A stretch of DNA of 57,106 bases from Psychrobacter sp. FME13 (GCF_014861395.1 NZ_RRYV01000007.1:1-57106); one strand, 5' to 3'. Shown: positions 20,730 through 30,525, numbered from the stretch's first letter. Notes: generated by a model not told the origin, from the letters alone. Translations and numbers: made by a program.

Positions 20730-21462
20730 ACTTAAAATAAATGGAACATTGATTATCTCGCCACACTGATTTCAAATGACGCCTAAACATTACTTTATTG
20801 TGCTCCGATAATTCAGATTGCTGTAACAGTTTTTCGTCAATTGTGTATTCACCACCATAATTATTTGGCTTGACTGGTAAACCCGTTTTGGAATCACATA
20901 TTGCCGAGTTACCACGGATAGCAAATTTTTGTTTACCTTCATACATGATGATTTTCATTTCGTCGTAACTGACATCACCGCGACAACCGATATAATAAGG
21001 AACGCTCACCTCAGCCACACCGTTATTATTAATGTCAGTCACTACGGCAGTTTCCTTAGTATAACGGGCAATCACATCTAAATCGCAGGGTACATAGTCA
21101 TATATTTGCCATACTCGACGTGTTGCTTGATCTACGTTGTACAAATGACTGATTACTTCTCCTGCGGGACTGTCAAAAGTGGCAGCGTAATCAAGACGCT
21201 GTAACTGAACCAGATAATTGGTACCTGTAGCATCGACCCATGAACTAATAGCCACAATATCCTTATTATTCAGCTTCAATTTATTCAGCGTGGAGCTTGT
21301 TTGGTAATATTTTTGCACAGTAGCAGGTAACTGACTCCACGCCAAATGATTTATAGAGATAGTATTAATATTGGAAGCACTATAACTATAGCTAGAGTTA
21401 AGCGCGAGCATTAGTGTGACACTTAGTACTTTGATAGCCTTGCTTGTACGCTGGTTCATCAT
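20719..21462 (-). CDS. Secreted protein of unknown function
   Basis: A 247-residue protein with a signal peptide (basic start, hydrophobic core VLSVTLMLAL, cleavage probably after YSYSA). The middle contains VVTDINNNGVAEVSVPYY followed by GCRGDVSYDEMKIIMYEGKQ. The first looks like a Ca-binding or integrin-like repeat fragment. The whole resembles proteins annotated as the M949_RS01915 surface-polysaccharide family, a resemblance I recall but cannot test here. It is the first gene of a two-gene unit, overlapping the downstream EEP-family gene by 11 bp. Function is open. Confidence 0.75.
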   Translation of the reverse strand: MMNQRTSKAIKVLSVTLMLALNSSYSYSASNINTISINHLAWSQLPATVQKYYQTSSTLNKLKLNNKDIVAISSWVDATGTNYLVQLQRLDYAATFDSPAGEVISHLYNVDQATRRVWQIYDYVPCDLDVIARYTKETAVVTDINNNGVAEVSVPYYIGCRGDVSYDEMKIIMYEGKQKFAIRGNSAICDSKTGLPVKPNNYGGEYTIDEKLLQQSELSEHNKVMFRRHLKSVWRDNQCSIYFKYDD

Positions 21463-21646
21463 AATAAGTGCCTAATGTATAAGTTAAGAGGAATATCTTA
21501 AAAGTATGTTGAATCAAACACGCATCAATGTAAAAAAGCATTGATTCTTATTGAACCAATGCTCCCATACTATACCTATATGCCATCAATGGCTAATTCG
21601 AACACCGCTATTAATCATAGTTAGTTTTAAAACATACCCTAGCAAA

Positions 21647-22759
21647 TTAGTAACGAGTCACCAATGCAATTGGCTGATCTTTACCCATAATAGCTTCTGG
21701 TAAAAATACAGCCTTACCACCATTATGAATGACATGCTCAATGATTTCACCCACTGCATCGTCCGTGATACCTTCGGCGGTAGCATCGTCTGTGATACTC
21801 AATGTCTGCGCGTTTTCATCGATCTTAGCGGATTGTATATAACCACGGCGGACGTAAAGTGTCTCACCCACACCTTGAAATGCGCTGCGATAGACCTCTT
21901 GTAAGTCTGTCTGCAACATATTGGCACCGCGAGCTTTGTCAATCTCTCCCATGGCTGCCTGATGTAGCGACTGTCGATAGTTTTCTACTGCCTCTTGCAC
22001 ACTGTCGATAATATGCTGAGCACTACCATCTTCTAACTTAGTCGCATTTGATACCGTCGCAATGATGTTGTCTGGACGGTCGCATACTTCTTTATAGTAG
22101 CCAATATTTTTGGCATCGCCGACTACCACGAGCGGCATTTTATGCTCGCCCCACAGCTCTTGCACACTCTTATCTACTTGGTTAAAAAACTCTTTTAGAT
22201 AACTGCTTTCGTTATTTGATGAGCGATCTGTTCCACCATCTCCAGTGGTATACAAGCCATTATTTTCAACAGGGAAGCGAATATTCTCCATATTGCTTTG
22301 TGCGTCATCTTCTTTATCGAATTCTCTGACGACGCGATCATTGGACGCTTCAATCAAACGCGCACCCTCACGGGTCAACACCACTACATAATAGTGAACG
22401 GCACTTGCCATATCACGTACCAAGTCGCGAGTCGCGAAACGATGTGAAATCATAACGCGCTCAGTCGTATCGATAGGCATACGGATCACTTGCACATCGT
22501 CAGTACTAGCAAAGATAGCCAAAGTATCGAGATTGTGATTATGATTCAGCTCTTTGGTTTTTGTATAAATGTTGTCTAAAATCGAGGTCGCAGTATGCTT
22601 ATCGTACTCATTCGTTAGACGCTCTTCGACTATTTTTAATTGGTTTTTTAGGGCAATCGAATCTTTTTCATTAGCGGGATGCTCACGATGAGTCTTTACA
22701 AAGATACTGACTGCTGGGTTGGCATTACTATCACGCAGACTTTTGAGAGTTGCTTTCAT
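21647..22759 (-). CDS. BaeRF3-type protein (bacterial relative of archaeal/eukaryotic release factor eRF1/Pelota)
   Basis: The 370-residue protein has the layout of the bacterial archaeo-eukaryotic release-factor-like family 3. The N-terminal part contains SIFVKTHREHPAN and a helical stretch. The middle has YYVVVLTREGARLIEASND and MPLVVVGDAKNIGYYKEV, which recall eRF1 domain 2/3 strands. The C-terminal segment EIIEHVIHNGGKAVFLPEAIM resembles the Pelota-like C-terminal domain. The function of bacterial BaeRF3 proteins is not established; roles in ribosome rescue or nucleotide-related stress have been suggested. The start has a strong AAGGAG ribosome site. The gene stands alone before a 520-bp gap. 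Confidence 0.75.
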   Translation of the reverse strand: MKATLKSLRDSNANPAVSIFVKTHREHPANEKDSIALKNQLKIVEERLTNEYDKHTATSILDNIYTKTKELNHNHNLDTLAIFASTDDVQVIRMPIDTTERVMISHRFATRDLVRDMASAVHYYVVVLTREGARLIEASNDRVVREFDKEDDAQSNMENIRFPVENNGLYTTGDGGTDRSSNNESSYLKEFFNQVDKSVQELWGEHKMPLVVVGDAKNIGYYKEVCDRPDNIIATVSNATKLEDGSAQHIIDSVQEAVENYRQSLHQAAMGEIDKARGANMLQTDLQEVYRSAFQGVGETLYVRRGYIQSAKIDENAQTLSITDDATAEGITDDAVGEIIEHVIHNGGKAVFLPEAIMGKDQPIALVTRY

Positions 22760-23280
22760 ATATTGCTCCTTGTTTTGTTATGACTTACGTTTAACCTTAT
22801 CAATGGTTCATGTACCAGTTAATAATCAGCAATAGCCGTACGTCACTTCCTTTTCGACAATCTTATCGCTATTGCGTTTTTATAGTAGTGCATATTTAAC
22901 AGTACATGCTTTTAAAAAGTGCTTTTAAAAAATGTTATTTTATATAGGTATTCAACATCATATAAGTACTTAACATATTGATATCTAAATATATTACATC
23001 TACATTTCTTATATAACTCATTTGATACTAACAACAAAAACCTGCTATCGACAGAGCCAACTTGCAAACAAATGATGTTCCTTTGTAAGTAGAGTTATTC
23101 TTAACATAATAAAAAATTAATAGACGACCTCATTTTGGTGGTATCACTTCTTTGCAATCTGTATGTTGAGTACCTAGGTTGTATTTTTATCAAATGAACC
23201 CATCTTTTATATAAGGCTTATACAACATCATACTTACCCAATAATAATTCATTCACTAAGACACCATACCGGATCATTCT
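22760..23280. other. Intergenic region with no gene found
   Basis: This AT-rich gap between divergent baeRF3 and opdA genes presumably holds both promoters. I found no convincing reading frame, RNA gene or strong hairpin in it. Confidence 0.5.
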
Positions 23281-25494
23281 ATGTCACCTATTACAGCAGA
23301 TTTACATCTTGTCGATTTTGCGACTGCCACACCAAACAGTTTGCAAGAGCAAGTTATTGCAGCTATCGACGATGCAAATGCCTTTCTAGATACAATAGCC
23401 ACACCGAACAATAGCAATGATGATGCTACTGATCTAAGTGCTGAGCAAGCACTGGCAGATGTAATGGTTTTTGATCATATCAATCTGGCTCTAGATCGCA
23501 GTTGGGGTGTTTTATCGCATCTCAATAGCGTGACAAGTAATGATGAAATCCGTCATGTACATCATGAATTGCTGCCTAAACTATCGGCGTATGGCACTCG
23601 TGTAGGACAGCATCAGTCATTGTTTAGCCGCTACCAAACCATCGTGAATGATACAGATTTTTTTGTGGCACTTGAGCCTGCACGGGCCCGTGCGATCGAA
23701 CTTGCGCTGCGTAGCTTTCAGCTATCGGGGGTCGCTCTACCGAAGGCTGAACAAAAAGACTTTGCCGCCATTCAAAGTAAACTATCCACGTTATCAGCGA
23801 CATTTTCAGATCATATTTTGGACGCCACACAAGCGTTTGCACTGCCTTTGACAGAGAGCCAATTGGCCGGTTTGACCGAGAGTGGTCTGGCACTTTTAGC
23901 GGATGCAGGTGAGCAGTACAAGGCTCGTCAGCTTGCGAGCGGTGAACTCACACAAGCAGATATCGACAAACTACCGACGCCTTATTATGTCGCAAGCTTA
24001 AATATACCTGTCTATCTCGCTATCATGACCCATGCTGATGATCGCAGTCTGCGTGAGACGCTATATCAGGCTTATGTCACTCGTGCTTCAGAGTTTGACC
24101 AGCATACCAATGCCAAAGGTGAGTCGCTCAATAACGCTGATATTATGAGTCAGATTCTACAATTACGTGAGCAGAAAGCTAAACTACTCGGCTTTAATAA
24201 TTATGCCGAGGTATCACTATCGACCAAGATGGCTGATAGCGTCACGGAAGTTGAGACGTTTTTACGGGATTTGGCCACACAAGCGACACCTACTGCTAAG
24301 CAAGACTTAGCACAACTGCAACAGTATGCGAAGGATTATAATATTAATGATTTGCAACCATGGGATAGTGCTTATATCGCTGAAAAAGTAAAACAAAGCG
24401 AATTCAGCTTATCACAAGAAGAAATTCGCCCTTACTTCCCATTACCGAAAGTCATTAGTGGCTTGTTTGCTATCGTAGAACGCCTGTACGGTATCAAAGT
24501 ACAGGAGCAAATCAATTACAGTAACGAACACAGTAGTAAACAAGAATCTGTGTCACGCTGGCATGATGACGTTCGTTTCTATCAACTATTTGATGCTGAC
24601 GACCGCTTAATTGGTGGTTTTTACTTTGACCTATTTGCCCGTAGCGGCAAGCGCGGCGGCGCATGGATGAGTGGTTTTCAGTCGCGTTATACTTATGACG
24701 AACAAGACCACCAACAGCTACCTGTTTGCTTTATGGTAGGTAACTTCACTCCTGCACTTGCGGGCAAACCAAGCTTATTGACGCATAACGAAGTATTGAC
24801 CTTATTCCATGAGTTCGGTCACGGTCTACATCATTTATTAACACAAGTAACTGTCGGTGATGTCGCTGGTGTCAATGGCGTCGAATGGGATGCCGTCGAG
24901 CTACCAAGCCAGTTTATGGAAAACTGGGCGTGGGATGCAGAAGGTATCGCGCTGATTAGTAGTCATGTCGAAACAGGTGAACCACTACCTAAAGACAAAC
25001 TCGATGCCCTATTGGCTGCCAAAAACTTTCAAAGCGGTATGCAAACATTACGTCAAATCGAATTTGCTCTTTTTGATCTGCTGATGCATGCACAGACACC
25101 AGCGCCCGATTATGAGGGTATTTTAGCAACCTTAAATACCGTGCGTAGCGATATTGCCATTATGCAAACGCCTGACTATAACCGCTTTGCCAATGGTTTT
25201 AGCCACATCTTTGCAGGTGGTTACGCTGCTGGTTATTACTCTTATAAATGGGCAGAGCTACTATCTGCAGACGCTTTTAGTAAGTTTGAAGAAGAAGGTA
25301 TTTTTAACCCAGCCACAGGCAAAGCTTTTCGCGAGACTATCTTATCCGTTGGCGGTAGCTTCCCAGCCAAGACTAATTTTGAAAACTTCCGTGGTCGCAG
25401 TGCTAGCATCGAGGCCCTGCTACGCCACAGTGGTTTTGATGTGGCTAAAAATACCGATACGACCAATCCCCAAATGACTAGCGAGGTCATATAA
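23281..25494 (+). CDS. prlC: Oligopeptidase A (M3 family metallopeptidase)
   Basis: This is a cytoplasmic zinc peptidase (737 residues; E. coli 680) that degrades short peptides, including cleaved signal peptides. The zinc motif is H510-E-F-G-H514 in LTLFHEFGHGLHH, with the third ligand Glu further downstream in GVEWDAVELPSQFMENW. The insert near residues 40-55 (Asn/Asp-rich) is longer than in E. coli. The conserved C-terminal FEENFRGR-type block is here NFENFRGRSA. The next gene, yheV-like, begins at the base after the stop, so the two are co-transcribed, as in Pseudomonas. Confidence 0.96.
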   Translation: MSPITADLHLVDFATATPNSLQEQVIAAIDDANAFLDTIATPNNSNDDATDLSAEQALADVMVFDHINLALDRSWGVLSHLNSVTSNDEIRHVHHELLPKLSAYGTRVGQHQSLFSRYQTIVNDTDFFVALEPARARAIELALRSFQLSGVALPKAEQKDFAAIQSKLSTLSATFSDHILDATQAFALPLTESQLAGLTESGLALLADAGEQYKARQLASGELTQADIDKLPTPYYVASLNIPVYLAIMTHADDRSLRETLYQAYVTRASEFDQHTNAKGESLNNADIMSQILQLREQKAKLLGFNNYAEVSLSTKMADSVTEVETFLRDLATQATPTAKQDLAQLQQYAKDYNINDLQPWDSAYIAEKVKQSEFSLSQEEIRPYFPLPKVISGLFAIVERLYGIKVQEQINYSNEHSSKQESVSRWHDDVRFYQLFDADDRLIGGFYFDLFARSGKRGGAWMSGFQSRYTYDEQDHQQLPVCFMVGNFTPALAGKPSLLTHNEVLTLFHEFGHGLHHLLTQVTVGDVAGVNGVEWDAVELPSQFMENWAWDAEGIALISSHVETGEPLPKDKLDALLAAKNFQSGMQTLRQIEFALFDLLMHAQTPAPDYEGILATLNTVRSDIAIMQTPDYNRFANGFSHIFAGGYAAGYYSYKWAELLSADAFSKFEEEGIFNPATGKAFRETILSVGGSFPAKTNFENFRGRSASIEALLRHSGFDVAKNTDTTNPQMTSEVI

Positions 25495-25752
25495 ATGCGT
25501 TATCAGTCATCAAGGCCAAAACGGCGTTTTTTAGCAGGTGTTCGCTGTCCAAAATGCCAGGCGATGGATGCGGTGGTGCAAGTGAATATCGTTGATCCAG
25601 AGCCTGACGAATATATTGAATGTACACAATGTGGACATACAGAGCATCGCCCTGACCCTGACGCTATCAGTGCTAAGAATCATCTCGAAGGTCAGCTGAT
25701 TCACGATGCGATGAGCACAGGCACTAGCGGCACCGTCAAATTTAAATCCTAA
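25495..25752 (+). CDS. yheV: YheV-family zinc-ribbon protein
   Basis: An 85-residue protein with two CxxC pairs (RCPKC and CTQCG) spaced as a zinc ribbon. The N-terminal RRFLAGVRCPKC and later EYIECTQCGHTE match the YheV family of predicted metal-binding proteins. Its ATG starts immediately after the opdA stop codon, an arrangement shared with Pseudomonas. Function is unknown. A rho-independent terminator follows at 25789-25820. Confidence 0.88.
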   Translation: MRYQSSRPKRRFLAGVRCPKCQAMDAVVQVNIVDPEPDEYIECTQCGHTEHRPDPDAISAKNHLEGQLIHDAMSTGTSGTVKFKS

Positions 25753-25788
25753 ACATGTGCTGATTTTCAACGTCAAGTTAAAATAGCT

Positions 25789-25820
25789 AAAAGCCTATCT
25801 ATCAATAGATAGGCTTTTTA
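25789..25820 (+). terminator. Terminator after yheV
   Basis: Arms 25789-25802 and 25805-25818 (AAAAGCCTATCT and complement at the core) pair around a short loop, with T residues at the end. Confidence 0.92.
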
Positions 25821-25875
25821 TTTTGAGTTTGCTATAGTATATACAATTACATTTCTGACATAAATCGACAACAGT

Positions 25876-26397
25876 ATGAAAAATCCAAATATGCGTCCTT
25901 TGCCCACAAAATCACTAAAAGAAAATGCTAGCAAACCATGGAAAAAATGGTTGTTAGTTTTAGTATTGGCAACCATACTTATTGGTTATTTGATTTGGAA
26001 AGTAGCTTTGTCTAATACCAACCAACCTTTTCCTGTCACGAAACAGATTGAAGCAACGCAGCCTGTTTCTACGCCACTCGATAGTGCAGCGAGTGACTCG
26101 GGTAATGAAACTCCAGAAGTAGAGGACAGTAGCGAGGCTTCTTCTTTAAATGGTGATGTGCTTACCCCTGAAACCATCTTAAATGCGCCATTACCAGAAA
26201 GTGATAGCTTGGCTAAAGAAGAGATAGATCGTTTAGATGACGAGCTTAAGCGTCTGACTGAACAAGAAAAACTTGCCGCTGAACAACTGGCTATGAACAA
26301 ACAGTTGGCTGAAATGAAGGAAGAGCAGATTGCACTGGTTGAACAACAGTTAGCACAATTAGAGGCGGGTGATACCGTTAAAACCGCAACAGAATAA
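25876..26397 (+). CDS. Single-pass membrane protein with C-terminal coiled coil, unknown function
   Basis: I do not recognise this 173-residue protein. A basic N-terminus (KPWKKW) precedes one transmembrane helix (about residues 25-45). A linker of about 70 residues rich in Ser, Asp, Glu and Thr follows. The last 55 residues (IDRLDDELKRLTEQEKLAAE through LVEQQLAQLEAG) have heptad-like Leu/Ala spacing and should form a coiled coil. The orientation rule suggests that the linker and coil face the periplasm. It is co-directional with the macro-domain-like gene 21 bp downstream. Confidence 0.75.
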   Translation: MKNPNMRPLPTKSLKENASKPWKKWLLVLVLATILIGYLIWKVALSNTNQPFPVTKQIEATQPVSTPLDSAASDSGNETPEVEDSSEASSLNGDVLTPETILNAPLPESDSLAKEEIDRLDDELKRLTEQEKLAAEQLAMNKQLAEMKEEQIALVEQQLAQLEAGDTVKTATE

Positions 26398-26418
26398 AAT
26401 CATAGCTATGTAAAAGTG

Positions 26419-26988
26419 ATGGCAATGGCAACTCTACAACTGACCCACGCCCCTATTCTAAATAGCAGCGCACAGCTACTTATCCTGCCCGTTAATACAG
26501 CGGGCATCCTGCTAGATCCTGTACTCACAAGAGCTAAAACGTTATTTCCTGATAATTATCAACGTTACTATCGTGCGTGCCGTGATGGTAATCTAAGCGT
26601 CGGTAGTTGCCTGCTTCACAAACGCTCTCGTGAGCAAGCAGGACTGGGTATCAGCAGTAATGGTAATCAACCCAGTTATATTGCCAATCTTATTATATCG
26701 GATCACCCTTATCATCCAGCACGCGCACGTTGGCTAGAAGAAGCATTGACTGATTGTCAGCAACAGCTTATCCCATTGATACGCTACCAAGGTATCCGTC
26801 GGATTGCTCTCCTTGCACGTCCGCTTATATATAATAATGCAAGGGACAATATGACTGACAAACTCAATGCAGAAAACTCAGTCCCTTTAGATTGGGTTAC
26901 TGATATTTTGCCATTACTGACTGAACGACTACAAGCATTGCCCAAGCTGCGAATCGATATACATCTACCCAAAAGCGTTGAAATCTAA
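26419..26988 (+). CDS. Degenerate macro-domain-like protein
   Basis: This 189-residue protein has the outline of a macro domain (ADP-ribose-binding fold). SSAQLLILPVNTAGILLDP aligns with the usual A-L-V-N-P-V-N-G segment. AKTLFPDNYQRYYRACRDG matches the helix that follows in DarG-like domains. GIRRIALLARPL falls where the late beta strand normally is. The glycine-rich loop that contacts ADP-ribose (usually G-x-M-G-K-G) is replaced by ILLDPVL, and the C-terminal 60 residues are not obviously macro-like. It may bind something else or be inactive. GTG 26416 and ATG 26425 are alternative starts. Confidence 0.6.
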   Translation: MAMATLQLTHAPILNSSAQLLILPVNTAGILLDPVLTRAKTLFPDNYQRYYRACRDGNLSVGSCLLHKRSREQAGLGISSNGNQPSYIANLIISDHPYHPARARWLEEALTDCQQQLIPLIRYQGIRRIALLARPLIYNNARDNMTDKLNAENSVPLDWVTDILPLLTERLQALPKLRIDIHLPKSVEI

Positions 26989-27132
26989 GACCAAATAAAA
27001 TAATGACAAGGCAGAGTACAGCCTTTGATATTCAAAAAACATTACTCTAATAATGACTTCAATGCTATGCTGAATCCTACATTCTCTGCCTGAGAGTGCA
27101 TGATTATTTATCATAAAGGATAAGGATACCCT

Positions 27133-28047
27133 ATGAAAGTTCTTAGAACCCCTGATGAACGCTTTGCAAACTTGCCCGATTACAACTTTGCGCCGCACTA
27201 TACAATGGTAGATGACGGTGAAGGTGGCGAGCTTCGTGTACATTATCTGGATGAAGGTCCAAAAGATGCCGATCCAGTTTTACTCTTACATGGCGAGCCT
27301 TCTTGGTGCTATCTATATCGTAAAGTGATACCAATACTGACAGCAGCAGGACATCGTGTCATTGCGCCAGATCTCCCTGGATTTGGGCGCTCAGACAAAC
27401 CTACTGACCGTACTGACTACACTTACCAGCGTCATGTTGACTGGATGCAATCAGTACTTGATCAATTAGAGCTGACGAATATCACATTATTTTGTCAAGA
27501 TTGGGGTGGCTTGATTGGCTTACGTCTCGTGGCAGAAAACCCAGACAAATTTACTCGAGTAGCAGCTGGCAATACCATGCTCCCCACTGGTGATCACGAT
27601 CCAGGAGAAAGCTTCCGAAAATGGCAGCAGTTCTCACAGGACACTCCGACGTTTCATGTCGGTAGTATCATTAATAGTGGTACCACAACCGAACTATCAC
27701 AAGCAGTCATTGCTGCTTACAATGCACCGTTCCCTGATGAATCTTATAAAGAGGGAGCAAGGCAGTTTCCCATATTAGTCCCTACCACACCTGATGATCC
27801 CGCTTCAGAAAATAACCGTGCGGCTTGGGGGCAGCTCACCAAATGGACGAAGCCTTTTATTACGCTGTTTAGCGACTCTGATCCTGTCACTGGTGGTGGA
27901 GATCAAATCATGCAAAAGCTGATTCCCGGTACTCAAGGTCAAGCACACACAATCATTGCGAATGGTGGTCACTTCCTACAAGAGGACCAAGGTGAAAAGC
28001 TGGCTGAGCTGCTGATTGCATTTATCAACGACACCCCTAAGCGCTAA
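27133..28047 (+). CDS. Haloalkane dehalogenase (HLD-I type)
   Basis: This alpha/beta-hydrolase of 304 residues carries the complete catalytic triad of haloalkane dehalogenases: nucleophile D123 in CQDWGG, acid D250 in FSDSDPVT, and base H280 in NGGHFLQ. Halide-binding residues are likely W124 and either E55 or W58 of HGEPSW. Such enzymes convert haloalkanes to alcohols plus halide, and related members act on epoxides or lactones. Length and motif spacing (DxW 123, then H about 157 residues later) fit subfamily I (DhlA/DmbA). The ATG at 27133 follows AAGGATAAGGA. It stands alone; the next gene, pnp, is convergent. Confidence 0.93.
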   Translation: MKVLRTPDERFANLPDYNFAPHYTMVDDGEGGELRVHYLDEGPKDADPVLLLHGEPSWCYLYRKVIPILTAAGHRVIAPDLPGFGRSDKPTDRTDYTYQRHVDWMQSVLDQLELTNITLFCQDWGGLIGLRLVAENPDKFTRVAAGNTMLPTGDHDPGESFRKWQQFSQDTPTFHVGSIINSGTTTELSQAVIAAYNAPFPDESYKEGARQFPILVPTTPDDPASENNRAAWGQLTKWTKPFITLFSDSDPVTGGGDQIMQKLIPGTQGQAHTIIANGGHFLQEDQGEKLAELLIAFINDTPKR

Positions 28048-28055
28048 GTGCAAGA

Positions 28056-28231
28056 CTAGTGCGTGTCTTCAATTCACTCGATAGTCATCTCAATGGGCTA
28101 AAAATGGCTGAGTCTTGCCAAACATCGTCAAATAGCTGGTTAATATCCTGATATTATCTGCGCTATTTTCCTTGTTTGACGGCAATTTATCTCATTTTTA
28201 TCACCATTTTTGAAATGAAGACACGCCCTAG
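28056..28231. mobile_element. MITE-like element with 16-bp terminal inverted repeats
   Basis: The ends are CTAGTGCGTGTCTTCA (28056-28071) and its near-perfect inverse (28216-28231, one mismatch). The interior has further inverted segments: GTCAAATAGC with GCTATTT and TTTGAC, and AATATC with GATATT. It could fold into a long imperfect hairpin. It carries no gene. CTAG at both outer ends could be part of the target-site duplication. The ends resemble the palindrome at 14761-14802. Confidence 0.75.
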
Positions 28232-28275
28232 CCACTTATTTTTAGTCATTTATTTATTCACATAAATAATAGCCA

Positions 28276-28327
28276 TAAAAAAACCGCCTTGAGCACTTAT
28301 AACAAGTATCTCAAAGCGGTTTTTTAC
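28276..28327. terminator. Bidirectional terminator between dehalogenase and pnp
   Basis: AAAAAAACCGC pairs with GCGGTTTTTTT, and the inner parts CTTGAG/CTCAA and ACTT/AAGT extend the stem. A run and T run on opposite sides suit ending both the plus-strand dehalogenase and the minus-strand pnp transcripts. Confidence 0.9.
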
Positions 28328-28360
28328 TTGGTAAAGACTAACGAAACCAATGACTAACGA

Positions 28361-30463
28361 TTAGTTTTGTTCGATACCTTTCATAGTCAGCTTAATGCGA
28401 CCACGGTTATCAACGTCTTGAACGAATACTTTCACGACCTGACCTTCTTTTAAGTAGTCTGATACATTTTCAACGCGCTCTTCTGCGATTTGTGAGATAT
28501 GTACTAGACCGTCCGTGTTTGGCAAGACGTTAACGAAAGCACCGAAGTCAACAATGCGAGCGACCGTACCTTCGTAAGTTTTACCGACTTCAACTTCAGC
28601 AGTCAATGCTTCAATTTTGCCAATAGCGGCTTTGGTTGCGGCTTTGTTTTCACCAAAGATACGAATCGTGCCACCATCATCGATATCGATCACTGCACCA
28701 GTTTCTTCAGTTAACTGACGAATCATCGCGCCGCCTTTACCGATTACATCACGGATTTTGTCCGGATTGATTTCGATAACCGCATAGTTAGGCGCATGAG
28801 CATTGATTTCAGTACGGCTCTCTGGCAATACTTGATTCATCGCGTCTAGGATATGGATACGACCAGCATGGGCTTGCTTAAGTGCTTGCTCCATGATGTC
28901 TGGAGTAATACCTTCGATTTTGATGTCCATCTGTAACGCAGTGATACCGTCTTTAGAACCAGCCACTTTAAAGTCCATATCACCAAGATGATCTTCATCA
29001 CCTAAGATATCTGACAATACAGCGAAACGCTCGCCTTCTTTTACTAGACCCATCGCGATACCCGCGACTGGTGCTTTTAATGGTACGCCTGCATCCATCA
29101 ATGCCAAGCTTGCACCACAAACAGATGCCATAGAAGATGAACCGTTTGATTCGGTAATCTCTGATACCACACGGATAACGTACGGGAAGCGTTCGCTATC
29201 TGGCAGCATTGCTTGTACACCGCGACGTGCTAGACGACCATGACCGATTTCACGACGTTTTGGAATACCTTCACGACCCGTTTCACCTACTGAGAAATGC
29301 GGGAAGTTGTAATGCAACATGAAATGGTCACGAATCGTGCCACCCAATGAGTCAATCATATTAACGTCACGGCTGTTGCCCAATGTAGTAGTAACCAATG
29401 CTTGCGTCTCACCACGTGTAAACAATGCTGAACCATGCGTATATGGCAATACACCAACTTGTACGTCAAGCGCACGAACGGTTTCAAGATCACGACCATC
29501 GATACGTGGCTTACCTGACAAAATATTGTCACGAACCGTACGATACTTAAGATCATTATAGATTTCTTTTAGCTCAGATACCGTATCAGCATAAGTTTCT
29601 GACTCAGCATCACCAGCAAGCGCATCGATAATTGACTGTTTAATTTCATCTAGCTTAGTATAACGTGCTTGCTTGTCAGTAATCGTATATGCATCAGCAA
29701 CTTGCGCGCCAAACTGCTCTTTCATGCTACTGGTAAGCGCTTGATCACGCTCAGGAGCAGAATATTGCTGCTTAGCAGTACCAACTTCTTCTGCCATTGA
29801 TACAATGTTATCAATAACGATTTGCTGTTGCTGATGACCGTATAGTACTGCGCCCAACATTTGATCTTCTGACAACTCAGCCGCTTCTGACTCAACCATC
29901 AATACAGCAGACTTAGTACCAGCTACAACCAAATCAAGATCACTGGTTTCGAGCTGCTCAGTCGTTGGGTTTAGTACATATTCGCCGTTAATAAAACCAA
30001 CACGAGCAGCCGCAACAGGACCATTAAATGGTGCGTCAGAGATAGCTAGCGCTGCTGATGCACCGATTAGTGCGGCGATATCTGCTGACTGGGTTTTATC
30101 TGATGATACAACGGTCGCCGTAATTTGGATTTCATTAACGTAACCTTCAGGGAATAGCGGACGAATCGGACGGTCAATCAGGCGTGAGGTTAGGGTTTCA
30201 AATTCGCTCGCACGACCTTCGCGTTTGCCGTAAGCACCTGGGATTTTACCCGCTGCATACATTTTCTCTTGGTAGTTTACGGTTAGCGGAAAGAAGTTTT
30301 GACCCTCTTTGGCTTCTGATTTTACGACTGCTGCGACTAGGACGGTAACGCCGCCCATATGAACTAAGATAGAGTTTGCTTGACGTGCAACGCGACCCGT
30401 TTCAATAACAACCTGCTGGTTGCCATATTGGAATTCACGCTTAATAGTGTTGAACATTGTCAT
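28361..30463 (-). CDS. pnp: Polyribonucleotide nucleotidyltransferase (PNPase)
   Basis: PNPase is a 3'-5' phosphorolytic exoribonuclease of the degradosome. The 700-residue protein shows two RNase PH-like domains separated by a helical linker. A KH domain ([18 protein letters not shown]) and an S1 domain ([22 protein letters not shown]) follow. The ATG at 30463 has AGGAAG 7 nt upstream; a second ATG at 30457 is possible. A hairpin right upstream of the ribosome site (30484-30525) resembles the autoregulatory leader of E. coli pnp. Upstream rpsO is the classic partner but a terminator (31034-31068) lies between them. Confidence 0.97.
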   Translation of the reverse strand: MTMFNTIKREFQYGNQQVVIETGRVARQANSILVHMGGVTVLVAAVVKSEAKEGQNFFPLTVNYQEKMYAAGKIPGAYGKREGRASEFETLTSRLIDRPIRPLFPEGYVNEIQITATVVSSDKTQSADIAALIGASAALAISDAPFNGPVAAARVGFINGEYVLNPTTEQLETSDLDLVVAGTKSAVLMVESEAAELSEDQMLGAVLYGHQQQQIVIDNIVSMAEEVGTAKQQYSAPERDQALTSSMKEQFGAQVADAYTITDKQARYTKLDEIKQSIIDALAGDAESETYADTVSELKEIYNDLKYRTVRDNILSGKPRIDGRDLETVRALDVQVGVLPYTHGSALFTRGETQALVTTTLGNSRDVNMIDSLGGTIRDHFMLHYNFPHFSVGETGREGIPKRREIGHGRLARRGVQAMLPDSERFPYVIRVVSEITESNGSSSMASVCGASLALMDAGVPLKAPVAGIAMGLVKEGERFAVLSDILGDEDHLGDMDFKVAGSKDGITALQMDIKIEGITPDIMEQALKQAHAGRIHILDAMNQVLPESRTEINAHAPNYAVIEINPDKIRDVIGKGGAMIRQLTEETGAVIDIDDGGTIRIFGENKAATKAAIGKIEALTAEVEVGKTYEGTVARIVDFGAFVNVLPNTDGLVHISQIAEERVENVSDYLKEGQVVKVFVQDVDNRGRIKLTMKGIEQN

Positions 30464-30483
30464 ATAATCTTCCTAATGTTGAC

Positions 30484-30525
30484 TGACAAAATAATATCAG
30501 CGCTATAACAAGCTGATATCTGTCA
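30484..30525 (-). promoter_or_regulatory. Leader hairpin before pnp (possible PNPase autoregulatory site)
   Basis: On the minus strand TGACA plus ATATCAGC at one side pair with GCTGATAT plus TGTCA on the other: 8 bp inner stem, 5 bp outer stem, asymmetric internal loop (5 and 1 nt), and a 10-nt apical loop. It ends about 20 nt before the pnp start, just ahead of the ribosome site. In E. coli the analogous pnp leader hairpin is cut by RNase III for autoregulation; that role here is inferred. Sequence between it and the rpsO terminator (30526-31033) shows no gene. Confidence 0.65.
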
